Assembly: GCA_039096225.1 (NCBI GenBank)
Contig: JBBPEB010000025.1
Span: 391,001-455,000, forward strand
Direction of reading: 5' to 3'
DNA length: 64,000 bases
Origin: Blastocystis sp. Blastoise
Taxonomy: Eukaryota > Sar > Bigyra > Opalinata > Blastocystidae
The position numbers and the translations under genes are program-made. The notes beneath the pieces were generated by a model, which searched no databases, was not told the origin of the DNA, and was given only the letters and a program-made list of their open reading frames with translations. This document shows, piece after piece, positions 25,839 through 38,000 of this stretch (position 1 is its first letter; every line of letters starts with the position of its first letter).

Positions 25839-28307
25839 ATGTCAACAACAGAATTTCAATTAACTGAAGAGAAATGTATTTGAATATTATTAATAATACC
25901 TTAATCTATTTTTAGATTTATTTACATTCCAAGATGAGACGCAATTGTGGATTCCAAAAGAATTTATTGAGAAGTATCCTCAATTTCCCTTTTATAATAT
26001 TATTGAGCACTCTGAGAAATATGATGATGGAAGTTATTATATAGATATGCTTCCTTTTCATATTGAACAAGTGATTTCTTTTTTAATGGAAGAAAACATG
26101 GATATTGATTCATTAGATTTGAAAGAAAGTTATGATATATATAAAACACTTTTTGAATACTCAGTTACGATCGATAAAGAAATTCAAAGTGATTTATTAT
26201 TTCATATAGAAGAATTATTCTATAAATATTTGAAAAATAATAATTGTCATGTAGATAGATATCGTTATAACTATGTCAAATCATATATGCCTATGGATTT
26301 ATTCAATTTAGAAGAGAAAAAAATATATTATGGTATATATATATTTATAATATTTATAATATATACATATATAGACTTATTTACATCAAAAAGAAAAAAT
26401 GAATTATTATATTATTCTCTTCTTATTAAAATGATGAATATTACTAAAGTTATAATTATATGTAAATATATATAATAATATAATATAAATAATAATATAT
26501 ATATAGATGATTATTCTTCGAATATTCCATTAGAATATATATGTCCATCGTGTATTAAAGATATATTCCCTTCATTAGAAAAATTAACAATTACTGGTAT
26601 ATATATAATTTTATAATAATAAATATACATATAGTAATTACACATTATAAGAAAACTGATGTATTGTTGAATCCAAATAGTGATGAATATATAATGGAAT
26701 ATATTCGCTTATTTAAAAAATATAACTATAAAATAGGTCATCCTGAAATATATGAATATTACACTAAATCAGAGATGAATGAATATAATAAGATTTCTTC
26801 TTTAGACCTGAATAAATTATATTATTCCCATGATTTGATCGATTCCTATAATGAAAGAAGAGAAAAGAATGAATTACCTAAATTATATAGATATGTCGTT
26901 AATGAAGCTATATATACAGATGATTATTCAAGTGTAGAAACTAATGAAGAAGGAGATGAATATACACTTGATGATGAAGTCATTATTATTTATGATGGTA
27001 TATATATACTATAGAATCATATATTTTATTATTATTATGTAGAAAAAACAAATGATAAAACATTCACGTAAATAATTATATATTATTTTATATTAATATA
27101 TAAATAGTATTGATAAAGTATATACTAAGCATTGTATATCTCAATTATTACTTCTTCCATCATATTTGTGTATTTCAAAAATCATTTTTGATGAATGTAT
27201 ATATATACATATATATATATATATATAATAATTTATTTTAGATTTATATAATCAAATTGATCCTATGTTTTTTATGAAATTATTTGAAGAAGGTGTTTTT
27301 GATTCATTAACTACATTCAGTATTAAGTGGAGTATTTTCTTTTTAAATTATTAATATTATCAATATTATAATTCTGCATAGTTAAAAGATTAGCAAATAA
27401 AATTGATGAGAATTTATTTAACAAAATAATGACAACACATGTATTTCCTAATGTTAGTGAACTAATTTATGGTGATTTTGATGATTATTATGATGATAAT
27501 GGTATATATATATATTTATTATTGTTATTATTATTTATAGAACATTTCCAATTATCTTTAATAAAGAAAGAATGCTTTCCCAAACTACATATTGTCAATT
27601 ACGACATTATAATAAGTATATTAATATATTAATAAATAAATTATTATTCTTAATTTAGCTACTGACAATTTTGATTCTCTATTTCCTGCTAGTTTAATAT
27701 CTATGATTGATACTATTCGTATAAATGAAATTGTTTTTGATCAAGAAGAAGAAATATGTCTTCTATTAGATGAAATAGCTTATACTCATTCAATTCATAT
27801 TGATATAAATGGTATAATTATGTGTATTATATAAATTTTTACATTTAAGAATATAATACTATATATATAATTTATTATATTTGTTTATTTATATATAGAT
27901 GATTTTATTTTTTTTCTCCCGCATCTAAAAGAGTTATTAGCCAAAAATCTTATTTTAAATGATTATTTTTATAGTATGAAATATTCTTTATTCTTTTGAT
28001 TGCTATTTTTTTTATATATATATTTTATATACTATTCTATAAAGTTGATTCTTCTCGTTCTGAAAATATTAATTTGTTTGAGTCTATTGAAAATAATAAT
28101 CAAAATATTGATAGTTTAGATATAATGTTTAATGGTATGTATAAAATATATTAATAAATACATGGTTGATATATAATATTAATAATACTTATTCATTTAT
28201 AGATGATGATGATGATTATTATTATGATGATTATTATTATGATAATAGTGATGATAATGATGATGATGATGATGATGATGATAAAGATAAAGATAAAGAT
28301 GATAATG

Positions 28308-28345
<38 letters not shown>

Positions 28346-29791
28346 CAACATAAAATTGATGTGAGAAATGCATTAGAAAGATTCTTAAATACTAATATAT
28401 TAAAACATTTGAATTATTTATATGTTTCATGTATATTCTTTCTTTAAATATATTATTATTCTATGTTTAATATCTATAGTTGATGATGATATAAGTATAG
28501 AATATTTAACATGGATATCAACTCTTTTTAATGATAATACGTTTAATACTATTCATAAATTAAGAATTAATTGTATATTATATTATAAAATAATGAATAT
28601 ATATATAGTATATTCTATCAAAGAAGATTCATCATCTGAATGTTTAACAGCATGTGAAAATATATTAGAGAAATTAACTTCTAAGGCTTCTATTGTTACA
28701 ATAAGAGGTAATTATTTATATAATTATTCTTTGTAAAGATAGTTTATTCACATATATTTAACTATTCGTTATAGATTGTACTGTGACTCTTTTAAATCGA
28801 TTAATTCCTAAAGGTTGTTTCCATAAAACAACTCAATTATTTCTAGGTAAATATATTAAATATACATATTATTTCAATTATAATATATTTTATATTTCAT
28901 TCAAATATTTTTTTATGAATATTAATTTAGAAGTTTATGATATGCCAAATGATAATTTTTGTAAACTATATACTACAAATAATTTCCCTCAATTAAAATC
29001 TATCAATATTTGTATATATTTTAATAATAATTTTTTTTCTCTATTATGAATCATATATATTTATGTAAAAATATTTCTTTATATAATAATTATTTTTATT
29101 AAATAATACATATATATATATATATAAACCTTACAATAGAAAATGGTGGTTAGATATTATTAAAACATTTTGTAGATTTATTAATAATAATGACTTTCCA
29201 TCTTCAAGTATTGTCCGATTAAGTGGTATATCATTAATAAAATGATCCTATTCATATTTATTAATATCGTTATTCTATAGAATATTATTATGATTCTGAT
29301 TATGATGAGTATTGTGTATATGACCCAAATTATTCTATTCTTCGATGTAAATATGATAGTAATTCATTTATAAATACAATTATTGGTACATATGGTATAT
29401 ATTTATATAATAACATATTATATATATAGATGAAACAATGAGTAAATATGAAATAGAAACATTATTTGATTGTATAAATGAAAATAAAACTCAAAATATA
29501 AGAAGCTTAAATTTATGTATATTAATATTTATTTTTTATAAGAAATTTCTTTTTTTATAGATATTTATGATGAGGAACAATTGTCAAAACTTATCAATTT
29601 TATTAATACTGGAAAATTTCCTAAATTGAAAACATTGAATTTTAGGTTAGGTATGTATATAGTTATTGAAATAATAATATTATATAGATGATGATATTTG
29701 TATACAAAGTGATATATATAAACAACAATTAAATGATTCTTCATTTATTCAGGAAAATCATATTAATTATGAATGTGATACATTTTATTAA
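25839..29791 (+). CDS. BTB-like/leucine-rich-repeat protein, copy B
   Basis: Twenty-three exons splice to 916 residues without a stop. In order they begin 25839, 25916, 26375, 26507, 26635, 27043, 27108, 27242, 27382, 27541, 27659, 27899, 28045, 28203, 28480, 28609, 28775, 28931, 29154, 29281, 29430, 29561 and 29688. The layout matches copy A: BTB-like N-terminus (FTFQDETQLWIPKEF), then leucine-rich repeats with an Asp/Asn/Lys run. Thirteen introns are shared with copy A. Nine more, starting at 26462, 26597, 27974, 28135, 28431, 29012, 29395, 29517 and 29651, interrupt codons that are continuous in copy A. All but the tiny 25-nt exon's downstream intron are phase 1, so nearly every exon is a module of about 24-40 residues. 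The acceptor of the 29012 intron was chosen at 29153 because the nearer AG causes a stop. Confidence 0.8.
28203..28346 (+). repeat. Asp/Asn/Lys-coding trinucleotide tract in copy B
   Basis: GAT, AAT, TAT and AAA codons form a low-complexity run of about 48 residues directly after the acceptor of an intron absent from copy A. It occupies the place of the longer pure GAT/AAT tract in copy A, showing fast change in length and content. Confidence 0.8.
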
Positions 29792-31361
29792 TTCCTTTGT
29801 ATATATATATTTAAATCTTATATTATTATATTTTTTTTATCAATTTCTTGTCATTATTATTTTTTTATTTATTAACGTTTATATAAAGTATATATAAAAC
29901 TTTATTACTATTTCTTCATGGTTTATTTTAAAACATAAAAATATTAATGAATAAACAAAATATATTTCTTATAACATATATACATGACATACATATAATA
30001 GAATACTATTTAATGTGTATTATGAGTTTAATGTAAAGTATTTATGAAGTTTTAACTTTATAAATATTTCTACATAATGATAATTAGTTGCATAACATCT
30101 TCATATATAATTAAAATTGTTTTTAATATTTTAAAAATATAATATATAAAAGTGAATGACTTCTTGATAAACATTTTTATTAGTATATTAAGAAAATAAA
30201 TGAGATTTTAAATATTTTTGATGTTTTATTTATTATTTTTTATATAATATTTTAGTTTATATATAAAGAGTCGCTAAAAAGTGTTAAAAAAAAATTAAAA
30301 TGTATTATTTACTGAAATATATTTTTCATTTTCAATATAGAATAGTTTATAATGAAGTATTAGTTATATAATTAAATAAAAATACAAATAAATCTAATCA
30401 TAACTACATTATTATATATTTGGAAGAAATCTATTTTTATCAAAATGCATTGAGAGTAATAAAATATTTTATGATTTAATTCTTATTAGATTATAATATT
30501 AAATAATTAAACAAAGAATATAATATGAGAATTATGGACTAATCATAGGTAAAATATTATCATATTTAATTATTCATATATTTGCGTATTAATATATAAG
30601 CGAAACATATAAATAATATACATTTCTATTACCAATAATATATGTTGTATAAAATATCAAAAATAGTTGTTATTCATCATATATATATGATAATATATTA
30701 TCTATATGAATATGATGATTTTGATATCTTCATAAATTATTGTAAAAAAACTATGAAAATAAAATAATATAAAAAAGAAATGGAAGAGTGAGAAGAAGGA
30801 GATAGAAAGAACAGGAGTGATAATTTTATAAAGAGACTATAGAAGTAATTCAATCTGAGTAATAGAAATATATTATATAAATATAATATAAAAATAAATA
30901 ATACTTAGTAAATATAGTCAGAAATCAGGAAAGATTACCAAAAGAATAGAGCTATTCATTTCTAGATAAATAATAGTTAGCATATACAAACATATAAATA
31001 TATATAAATAAAAATAGAAACGTATATATTAAAAATAAGAGACTTATCAATCAAAATGTAAATGATGTAAGAAATATAAATTGATTAGACATACAAATCT
31101 GTTTGTAGTATCCTCTATATTTTTAATTAGTATTCAATACATTATTTTAAATTAAAAATGAAACGAAGATCCACAATGAGTTACCTATTTTTGGAAATTA
31201 TTGAGATATTTTTGTAGATCATATTTAATGTTAATTATTTTAAATATTATGAATAATTATATATGTATAATAAGCGAATAATAAAGAAATAAAAGAATAA
31301 TAAAAGAATAAAATAAACAAGGGGAAACAAATATATTTATTTCATTAGCATTATTTCATTA
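29792..31361. other. Noncoding spacer of unit B, nearly identical to unit A spacer
   Basis: This mirrors 8,692-10,270. From 30,373 to the TLDc start at 31,362 the match to unit A is close to identity for long stretches. One block of about 530 bp (30,373-30,905) shows perhaps one or two differences. There is no reading frame. The final 100 bp, with repeated AATAAAAGAAT words and an AAACAAGGGGAAACAAA box, are the likely promoter of the TLDc gene. Confidence 0.75.
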
Positions 31362-32894
31362 ATGGTGAAAGAAAAGGTATTATTTGATATTGATAAATTT
31401 AATAGATTGAAGGAAGATATCAATGTATATGAAGAATTGATGAAAGATGTAGTTAATGTATTTGGATCAGTAATGAATTTTGGTATACATTCTGGAATAT
31501 CGATGAATAGACTTATAAAATATATTAGAGATGATTGTATAGAAAAAGAAGATGAAAATAATGAATATGAAAAGAAATGTGTTTATGAAAGTAATAATAA
31601 TGAGAATATGAATATGAATTATAATAATAATGATAGTGATATGGATTTGATTCAATTTAAGAATAATGGTCCTATATTTCAAATATCGAAATCAGTTTTA
31701 GATTCTTTAAGAGGTTCTTTTATTGAAGAACAACGTGAAGAAGAATATAGAACAAATGATGGATATATATATCTTGATTATAGAGGAAATGATGCTTTTA
31801 TTTATTATTTATTAGATTATTTGAATGGAAAGAAAGTATATTTTGATTCTTTTTGTTATGAAGAACAATTAGAATTATTAGATTTATTTGAATTTTGTGG
31901 ATTACCTCTTCCTATGGAATTAATAGATTGTAAAGATCGAAATATGAAGAAATATGAAGAAAACGATGAAGTTTCTTTATTTATTAATGGAAAGAAAAAT
32001 GATATAATTAAAGAATATTTAATAAAGAATGACTTATGGAATACTTATGTAATGAATTATAATAATGGATTTATTAATTATAATCATATAGAAGATAGTT
32101 TATATATGGATGAGAAGTACAAATATATTTTATATATTACACAATATGTAAAGAATGGATATATAGATATAGAAGAAGATAAGATTATTGATATTGATAT
32201 AACACTATTAAAGAACGAAATGATTGAGTTATTTGGTAATCAAGGAAAAGAAGCTGTTAAAAAGCTAATTATGGGAATACCAAGTATATTTATAAACTCA
32301 AAAATAATTGAAAAGAAATGTTTTGAAACTCCTTTAGTAAATTGGCTTGGTACAGAAAAGAAATGGAAATTATTATTTAGAGCAAGTGAACATAATTATT
32401 CTTCCCAAGAATTCCATAAATATTGTGACAATAAAGGAGAAACAGTGATTCTAATTAAACATATAGGTCATAATAATCATATTAATATATTTGGAGGATA
32501 TACAGATCAAAATTGGGATAGTAATAGTTGTATATATATTATTATATACATACATAATTATTTTATATTCTTCTTTATAGATAATAAATATCGTTCTAAA
32601 GAGTTTCTATTTACTTTAACTAATGAACATAATATTCCTCCTACGCAATATCCACATGATGGAAATAATAATGGTATATATTGTTCTTCTTCTTATGGTC
32701 CTGTATTTGGTGATGGTTCTGATATATTAATAGGTGATAATTGTCATACTACTGATGATAATGCATGGACTGTTTCACAATCATTTACAACTGTGAATAC
32801 TCCTCAGAAATCATCCTTATTTGTGAATACTGATAATGCTAATTCTACTAATCACTTTATAGTAGAAGATTATGAAGTATGGGGAAGAATTTAA
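31362..32894 (+). CDS. BTB(T1-like)-TLDc domain protein, intact copy B
   Basis: Two exons (31362-32529, 32581-32894) give 493 residues. The 51-bp intron is an exact multiple of three without stops, so the frame also stays open if it is retained. An N-terminal helical and Asn-rich region leads to a KCTD/T1-type BTB domain at about residues 95-190 (FQISKSVLDSLRGSF, YLDYRGNDAFIYYLLDYL). A middle region of unknown fold follows. The TLDc domain occupies about residues 325-493 (KLLFRASEH, FGGYTDQNW, FLFTLTN, ending in VEDYEVWGR). TLDc proteins are linked to oxidative-stress protection and V-ATPase regulation; BTB-TLDc fusions are common in protists. The gene stands 1.57 kb after BTB-LRR copy B, the same order as in unit A. 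Confidence 0.85.
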   Translation: MVKEKVLFDIDKFNRLKEDINVYEELMKDVVNVFGSVMNFGIHSGISMNRLIKYIRDDCIEKEDENNEYEKKCVYESNNNENMNMNYNNNDSDMDLIQFKNNGPIFQISKSVLDSLRGSFIEEQREEEYRTNDGYIYLDYRGNDAFIYYLLDYLNGKKVYFDSFCYEEQLELLDLFEFCGLPLPMELIDCKDRNMKKYEENDEVSLFINGKKNDIIKEYLIKNDLWNTYVMNYNNGFINYNHIEDSLYMDEKYKYILYITQYVKNGYIDIEEDKIIDIDITLLKNEMIELFGNQGKEAVKKLIMGIPSIFINSKIIEKKCFETPLVNWLGTEKKWKLLFRASEHNYSSQEFHKYCDNKGETVILIKHIGHNNHINIFGGYTDQNWDSNSCIYIIIYIHNYFIFFFIDNKYRSKEFLFTLTNEHNIPPTQYPHDGNNNGIYCSSSYGPVFGDGSDILIGDNCHTTDDNAWTVSQSFTTVNTPQKSSLFVNTDNANSTNHFIVEDYEVWGRI

Positions 32895-35044
32895 TGTGAT
32901 TTCTATAAATATACTTTTATTTATCTATTATTTATTTTTTTTTTTAAATTTTATTTTGTATAATTTATATTTAATATATTTTAATTTTTTAAACAATTTT
33001 TTATTATTATATTTCATTGAAACAATCATTTTTTTTATCTAATTTAATTTATATATATATATATATATATATATTGAATGAAAATATATAAACAAATAAT
33101 GATAACAATAAGAAGATGATATTTAAGTATTTTTTACATAAATATAAATTTTAAAATTAAAGAATATACAAACATTATAAATGAATCCATCATATGTTAA
33201 GAACTTGAATTAATAAATATTTTTTATTAGTTTAATTACTGATAAATGTTTATAAATAATACATGATAGAATAAATACTATATTATAGAATAAAGTATTG
33301 ATTACAAATAAATGAATTATTATTTTTCAAGAAATTTAGTTTTAAAAAAGATATATATAGAACTGTGATAGATAATTACAGTATTGTTTTACTATATATA
33401 TCACAAATAAATATAGTGTTAAGAATATTATATAGACTATTATGATTTATTATTAAACAAATCACAATATAGATTCATCTTTATATATAAGATATATATT
33501 ATATAATTAATTTTCTTTTAAATATGGAAAACTCTTTTATTGTATTATATATTTTTCTAATATATATATATTTTTGCTATAAGAATATCAACATATAATT
33601 ATTTGTTCGTATTAAATATATATAATACAAAAATAATATGTATATATAAATATCTATATATAGTGTACTGATACTAGTGAATATATATATATTAAAGAAT
33701 AGTCATATTATATTTCATATAAGATTCCTTATGAGAATCCTATAACTACATGAATATATGTAAAAATGAAAAATGTTGTGAAACTTAAATATTTTAACAA
33801 AAATATAAATATTTAAAATTTTGTTTTTGTAAATAATTTACATAAAAATACTTTTCATTTCTGTCTCTCTCGAAATTGTTAATTTCTAAAATAAAAAATG
33901 ATAAAAAAAATTCTTTCAATCTCAAATACACACAACAACACAATAATCCACTGTAAAGTCATATAAAATACCTTCTGTAATATTAATCGCTCATTTTCTT
34001 TCAATTATCGTCCTATATATTATATTTATGAAATGGCAACATTGATTCTATCTTTATTTAATACATATAGACTTAAAATTGTTAAACACCATCAATGACA
34101 AAACATATTATTCTTCTCTTTCAAGTCATTTTAATTTTATTATGCCTTACAAGGTTATTTGAAACACATACAAGTATTTAAATCAACGTCTTATGGATTT
34201 TAATAAAACAAAATAAAATCACATGTAATAATAGCAAGAAATATGAATCTGAAAATACACCACAATCGTTGTCATATCTTATAATAGACTTATTACTCTT
34301 TATAACTAAATATGATGATTTTGAAAAATATTTGACCTTTCTTTCTTCACAATTTTCATTTTGAACACCTTTGTGAATTGATTATCTTTATACACATTCT
34401 ATTGTACTGTCAATTTTGATTCTATAAATGAAAGAAATCATTTTTTCTCACTTGATTCAGTCCTAGCTTTTTCCTACAATACAAATCAGCTTTTTTATTT
34501 GTGCCTGGAGAAAGTCAATTGAAAACTAAACTGTCATTATTTGATTAAATAAATAATCTACAAAAAAAAAACAAAATGATTTCTTCTTCTTCTTCACAGT
34601 CTTCATGTTATTAATTACAAATCATATAATACAAAAAAAACAATTCAGTATTACACTATAGGCATATTCAAGCGAAACTAAATGTAAAGAAGGCATTTCT
34701 TGGTTCTGAATTACTCTTTTCTATTCGTTTTATTTCCGATTTTTTATTGGTTGCAATTGATTGGGTCATTTATGTCTGTATTTAAAAAACAAGGGAAAAC
34801 GATGATTTTCTTCATTTTTTAAAGGAATTCTTTTGAATGATGTTTTCCATGAAAAATGACGCTTCAAGAATCACTATTCTCTATATAAACAGATAGAGAT
34901 ATAACCAGTCATTTTTTCTGTATTTTGAAAAAGAGAAAACTCCAATTATTTGAGATAACCCTATATAACCATGTTGAGATTTTTTTCTCCCATTTCTTCT
35001 TTTTAAATAATTTAAATATTTATATTTATATTTCAAAAGACATA
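32895..35044. other. Intergenic; end of unit B and promoter of second surface protein
   Basis: About 33,380-33,480 matches the sequence just after the truncated TLDc copy A, marking the end of detectable homology between the units. The rest is A+T-rich without genes. From about 33,860 base composition becomes more mixed, and the last 200 bp hold TTGG/TGAC-type promoter words before the surface-protein gene. Confidence 0.5.
34855..34862 (+). promoter_or_regulatory. AATGACGC promoter word
   Basis: This word lies about 185 bp before the ATG of the second surface-protein gene, with a TATTGGTTGCAATTGATTGG double CCAAT-type stretch about 105 bp further upstream. The same word precedes the legumain gene, and TGACGC precedes the giant surface-protein gene. 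Confidence 0.3.
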
Positions 35045-38000
35045 ATGAACTTTATTTTCATTTTGATTACTTTATTAGTTTCAGGTAAATCTATTCATAA
35101 TTATATGAAAACTTATTTGTTATATAGTTTTTTCCTGTGAAACAGGAGAAATTGAGTTAGTTGTTTTTAAGGCATATTCTAGATCTGCTAAAGAAGAAAG
35201 CTTTGATATCTGGAGAGGTAACGTTGATACTGGTGTTAAACTGTTGAGTGTTACAGGTGTTGCTGCAGATGATAATACTGAGCAAACATGGACTTTTTGT
35301 ACAACAGCTGCTGTTCATACTATCCATTTTATGGATAGCTATGGTGATGGTTGGGGTAGCTCTTCTAAAGCAGCCTATATGACTATTAAGAACAACGAAA
35401 TTGAAGTCTATCGTGGTACTATGAAATATATCATATCTAAAGATTTCAAAGATGACGTAAAAACATTTAACCGTATGTACTGATATTTTTTATATATATT
35501 TTTTAAATATATTTTTTTATATAATATTTTTTTATATAATATTTTTTTATATAATATTTTTTTAAATAATATTTTTTTATATAATATTTTTTTCTATATT
35601 TATTATTCTAATGATATATATATATAATTATCATGTATTAAAAAAATTTATTATAAAATAGGATTCTTATATATTAAAAATAAAAGTTAACTTTATTTTT
35701 CTATAGCTACTTTACATGTAAATTTTGGTTCTACTTGGAAATATTCTGATAATATTCAAGTAGGTACTAGTTGGACAGAACCTTCTTATGTTGATAATGA
35801 ATGGTTTACTGCTACTGGTGGTTCTTTTCCTGAATATACATCTATAACACGTTATTATCGTATGAATAGTCCTTTAATAGATCGTTCTGCTTTTTCTTCA
35901 ATGTTAATTCATATTAAAACAAGTGAAGGTATTGCTATGTATATTCAAGGAATAGAAGTATATAGATTTCAACTTCCTATAGATACATTAACAAGTATGA
36001 CAACTGCTACAAATTATACTGAATCTGATAATAGAAGAAGAATGTTTACTTTTAATAAATTTATATTACCTACAAATGGATTATATACAATAGCTATAGA
36101 AGTTCATCAATATAATACTACTAGTGGTCAATTAGATATATTTGACTATGCTTCATTTTTACAAGATCCTTCTGTATTCAATGAATGTTCTACAAATAAA
36201 TTTGTAGATGGAATAGGTACAAGTAGTATTCCTTCTTCATCTATTTCTTATAAAATTAGTGATTTATATGATGATAATGATTCTACTTATTGGTATAGTA
36301 CATCTAGTTCTCAAGCTACATTTATATATACATTTAATTATAATCGACTTGAATGGATTAATGGATATAGTCTTGTTTCTTCTCCTTCTACTAGTAATGG
36401 CTATTTAAAAAGTTGGAATATATATGGATCACAAGATGGAGAACATTGGGACTTTTTAGATGCTAAACAAAATGTACAATTTACTAAAGTAAAAGAAACA
36501 AAATTATTTCCTCTTCGTTCTATTGTAAAATCGTATAATGCTATTAAATTAGAAGTTACAGAAACAACTATTTTAAATAAAATTGCTATTAGTGGATTTA
36601 ATATACATACATGTAATTATGCTTCTATATTTAGTGAATTAACTTATCCTTCTACTACTATTAGTGGTTATGCATTTATTGATAATCTTGATATACAACC
36701 TATTTCAAATGGTTTTATGAATTATACTGTGACTCCTGAATTACCTTCTGGTTTAGTATTAAATAGTGAAACAGGTAGTATTACAGGTATTTCAAATGTT
36801 GTTTCTTCAGATAGTTTTACTATTTCTGCTATTCGTTTTGGTACGTCTACTGTATCTTCTGTTATATTAAACTTTAATATTATTGCTTGTTTACCACCAT
36901 CTAATTTCCAATTCCGTTTCCGTAAAATTAATAAAAGTTATGGTAACGAAGAATCATGGACATTTAAGAATTCTAATGATGATATATTATTTTCTTCACC
37001 TACTTTAGAAAGTAATACAGAAACTATATTTGTTATGTGTGTTCCTGTAGGTATATATACAGTTTCTCCAAGAGATACAAAAACTGATGGATGGAGTGTT
37101 AATTCTCGTTTATATATAGAATATTTTGATTATATTAATTCTTATTATACATTTGCAACTTTATTTGTAAGTGGTAATACTAAAATTGATTATACTTATG
37201 ATATGTCTTATAAGATTATTCCTAATTCTAATAATTGGTCTTATATTCAAGGTACTATTCCTTCTCAATGGTATTCACAAACTACTCTTCCTACTGGATT
37301 TAATACTTTATCTAGAAATACTCCTATTCCTACTACTTCTAATATATGGTTATTTAGACATGATTTCACTATTTCTACTATATCAAATTATAATGGTGCA
37401 GAAATTAGATTACTTGCTAAAGCTGGTTATCAAGTATATATTAATGGAGAACAAATCTTATCTAAAAACTTACCTGAATCTGATATTACTCTTTCTTCTT
37501 CTCCTTCTGCTGGTGATGAAATTGTTATGTATAGAACCATTCGTATTCCTAAATATTCATTAAAGAATGGTAATAATATATTAGCTATTGCTATAGTAAA
37601 TATTCAAGGAAGTAATCCAAATACTATTGAATTTGATGCTACTATTCAATTAATATTTGAAAATGAAAAAGAAATTGATTTATCTCTTTCATTTACTGCT
37701 GATCCTTTAGGAGAAGGTGTGGAAAATTTAAATGATTTAAGTCTTTATGGATTATGGCATGCTACTGTTATTTCAGGCAAAGAAGCTTCTATTATTGGAT
37801 CTTATTCTTCTTCTATATCGAAATATATTAATAAATATTGTATTATGTCAGGTACTTTAGCTTCTTCTTCAGATCCTTCTGATTGGGCTATTTATGGTAG
37901 TAATGATGATAGTATTACTTGGACTTTATTAGGTAATATTACAAATGCTTATTATTCTTTAAGAAAACAAACAAGATGCTTCTATTTACCATCAAATAGA

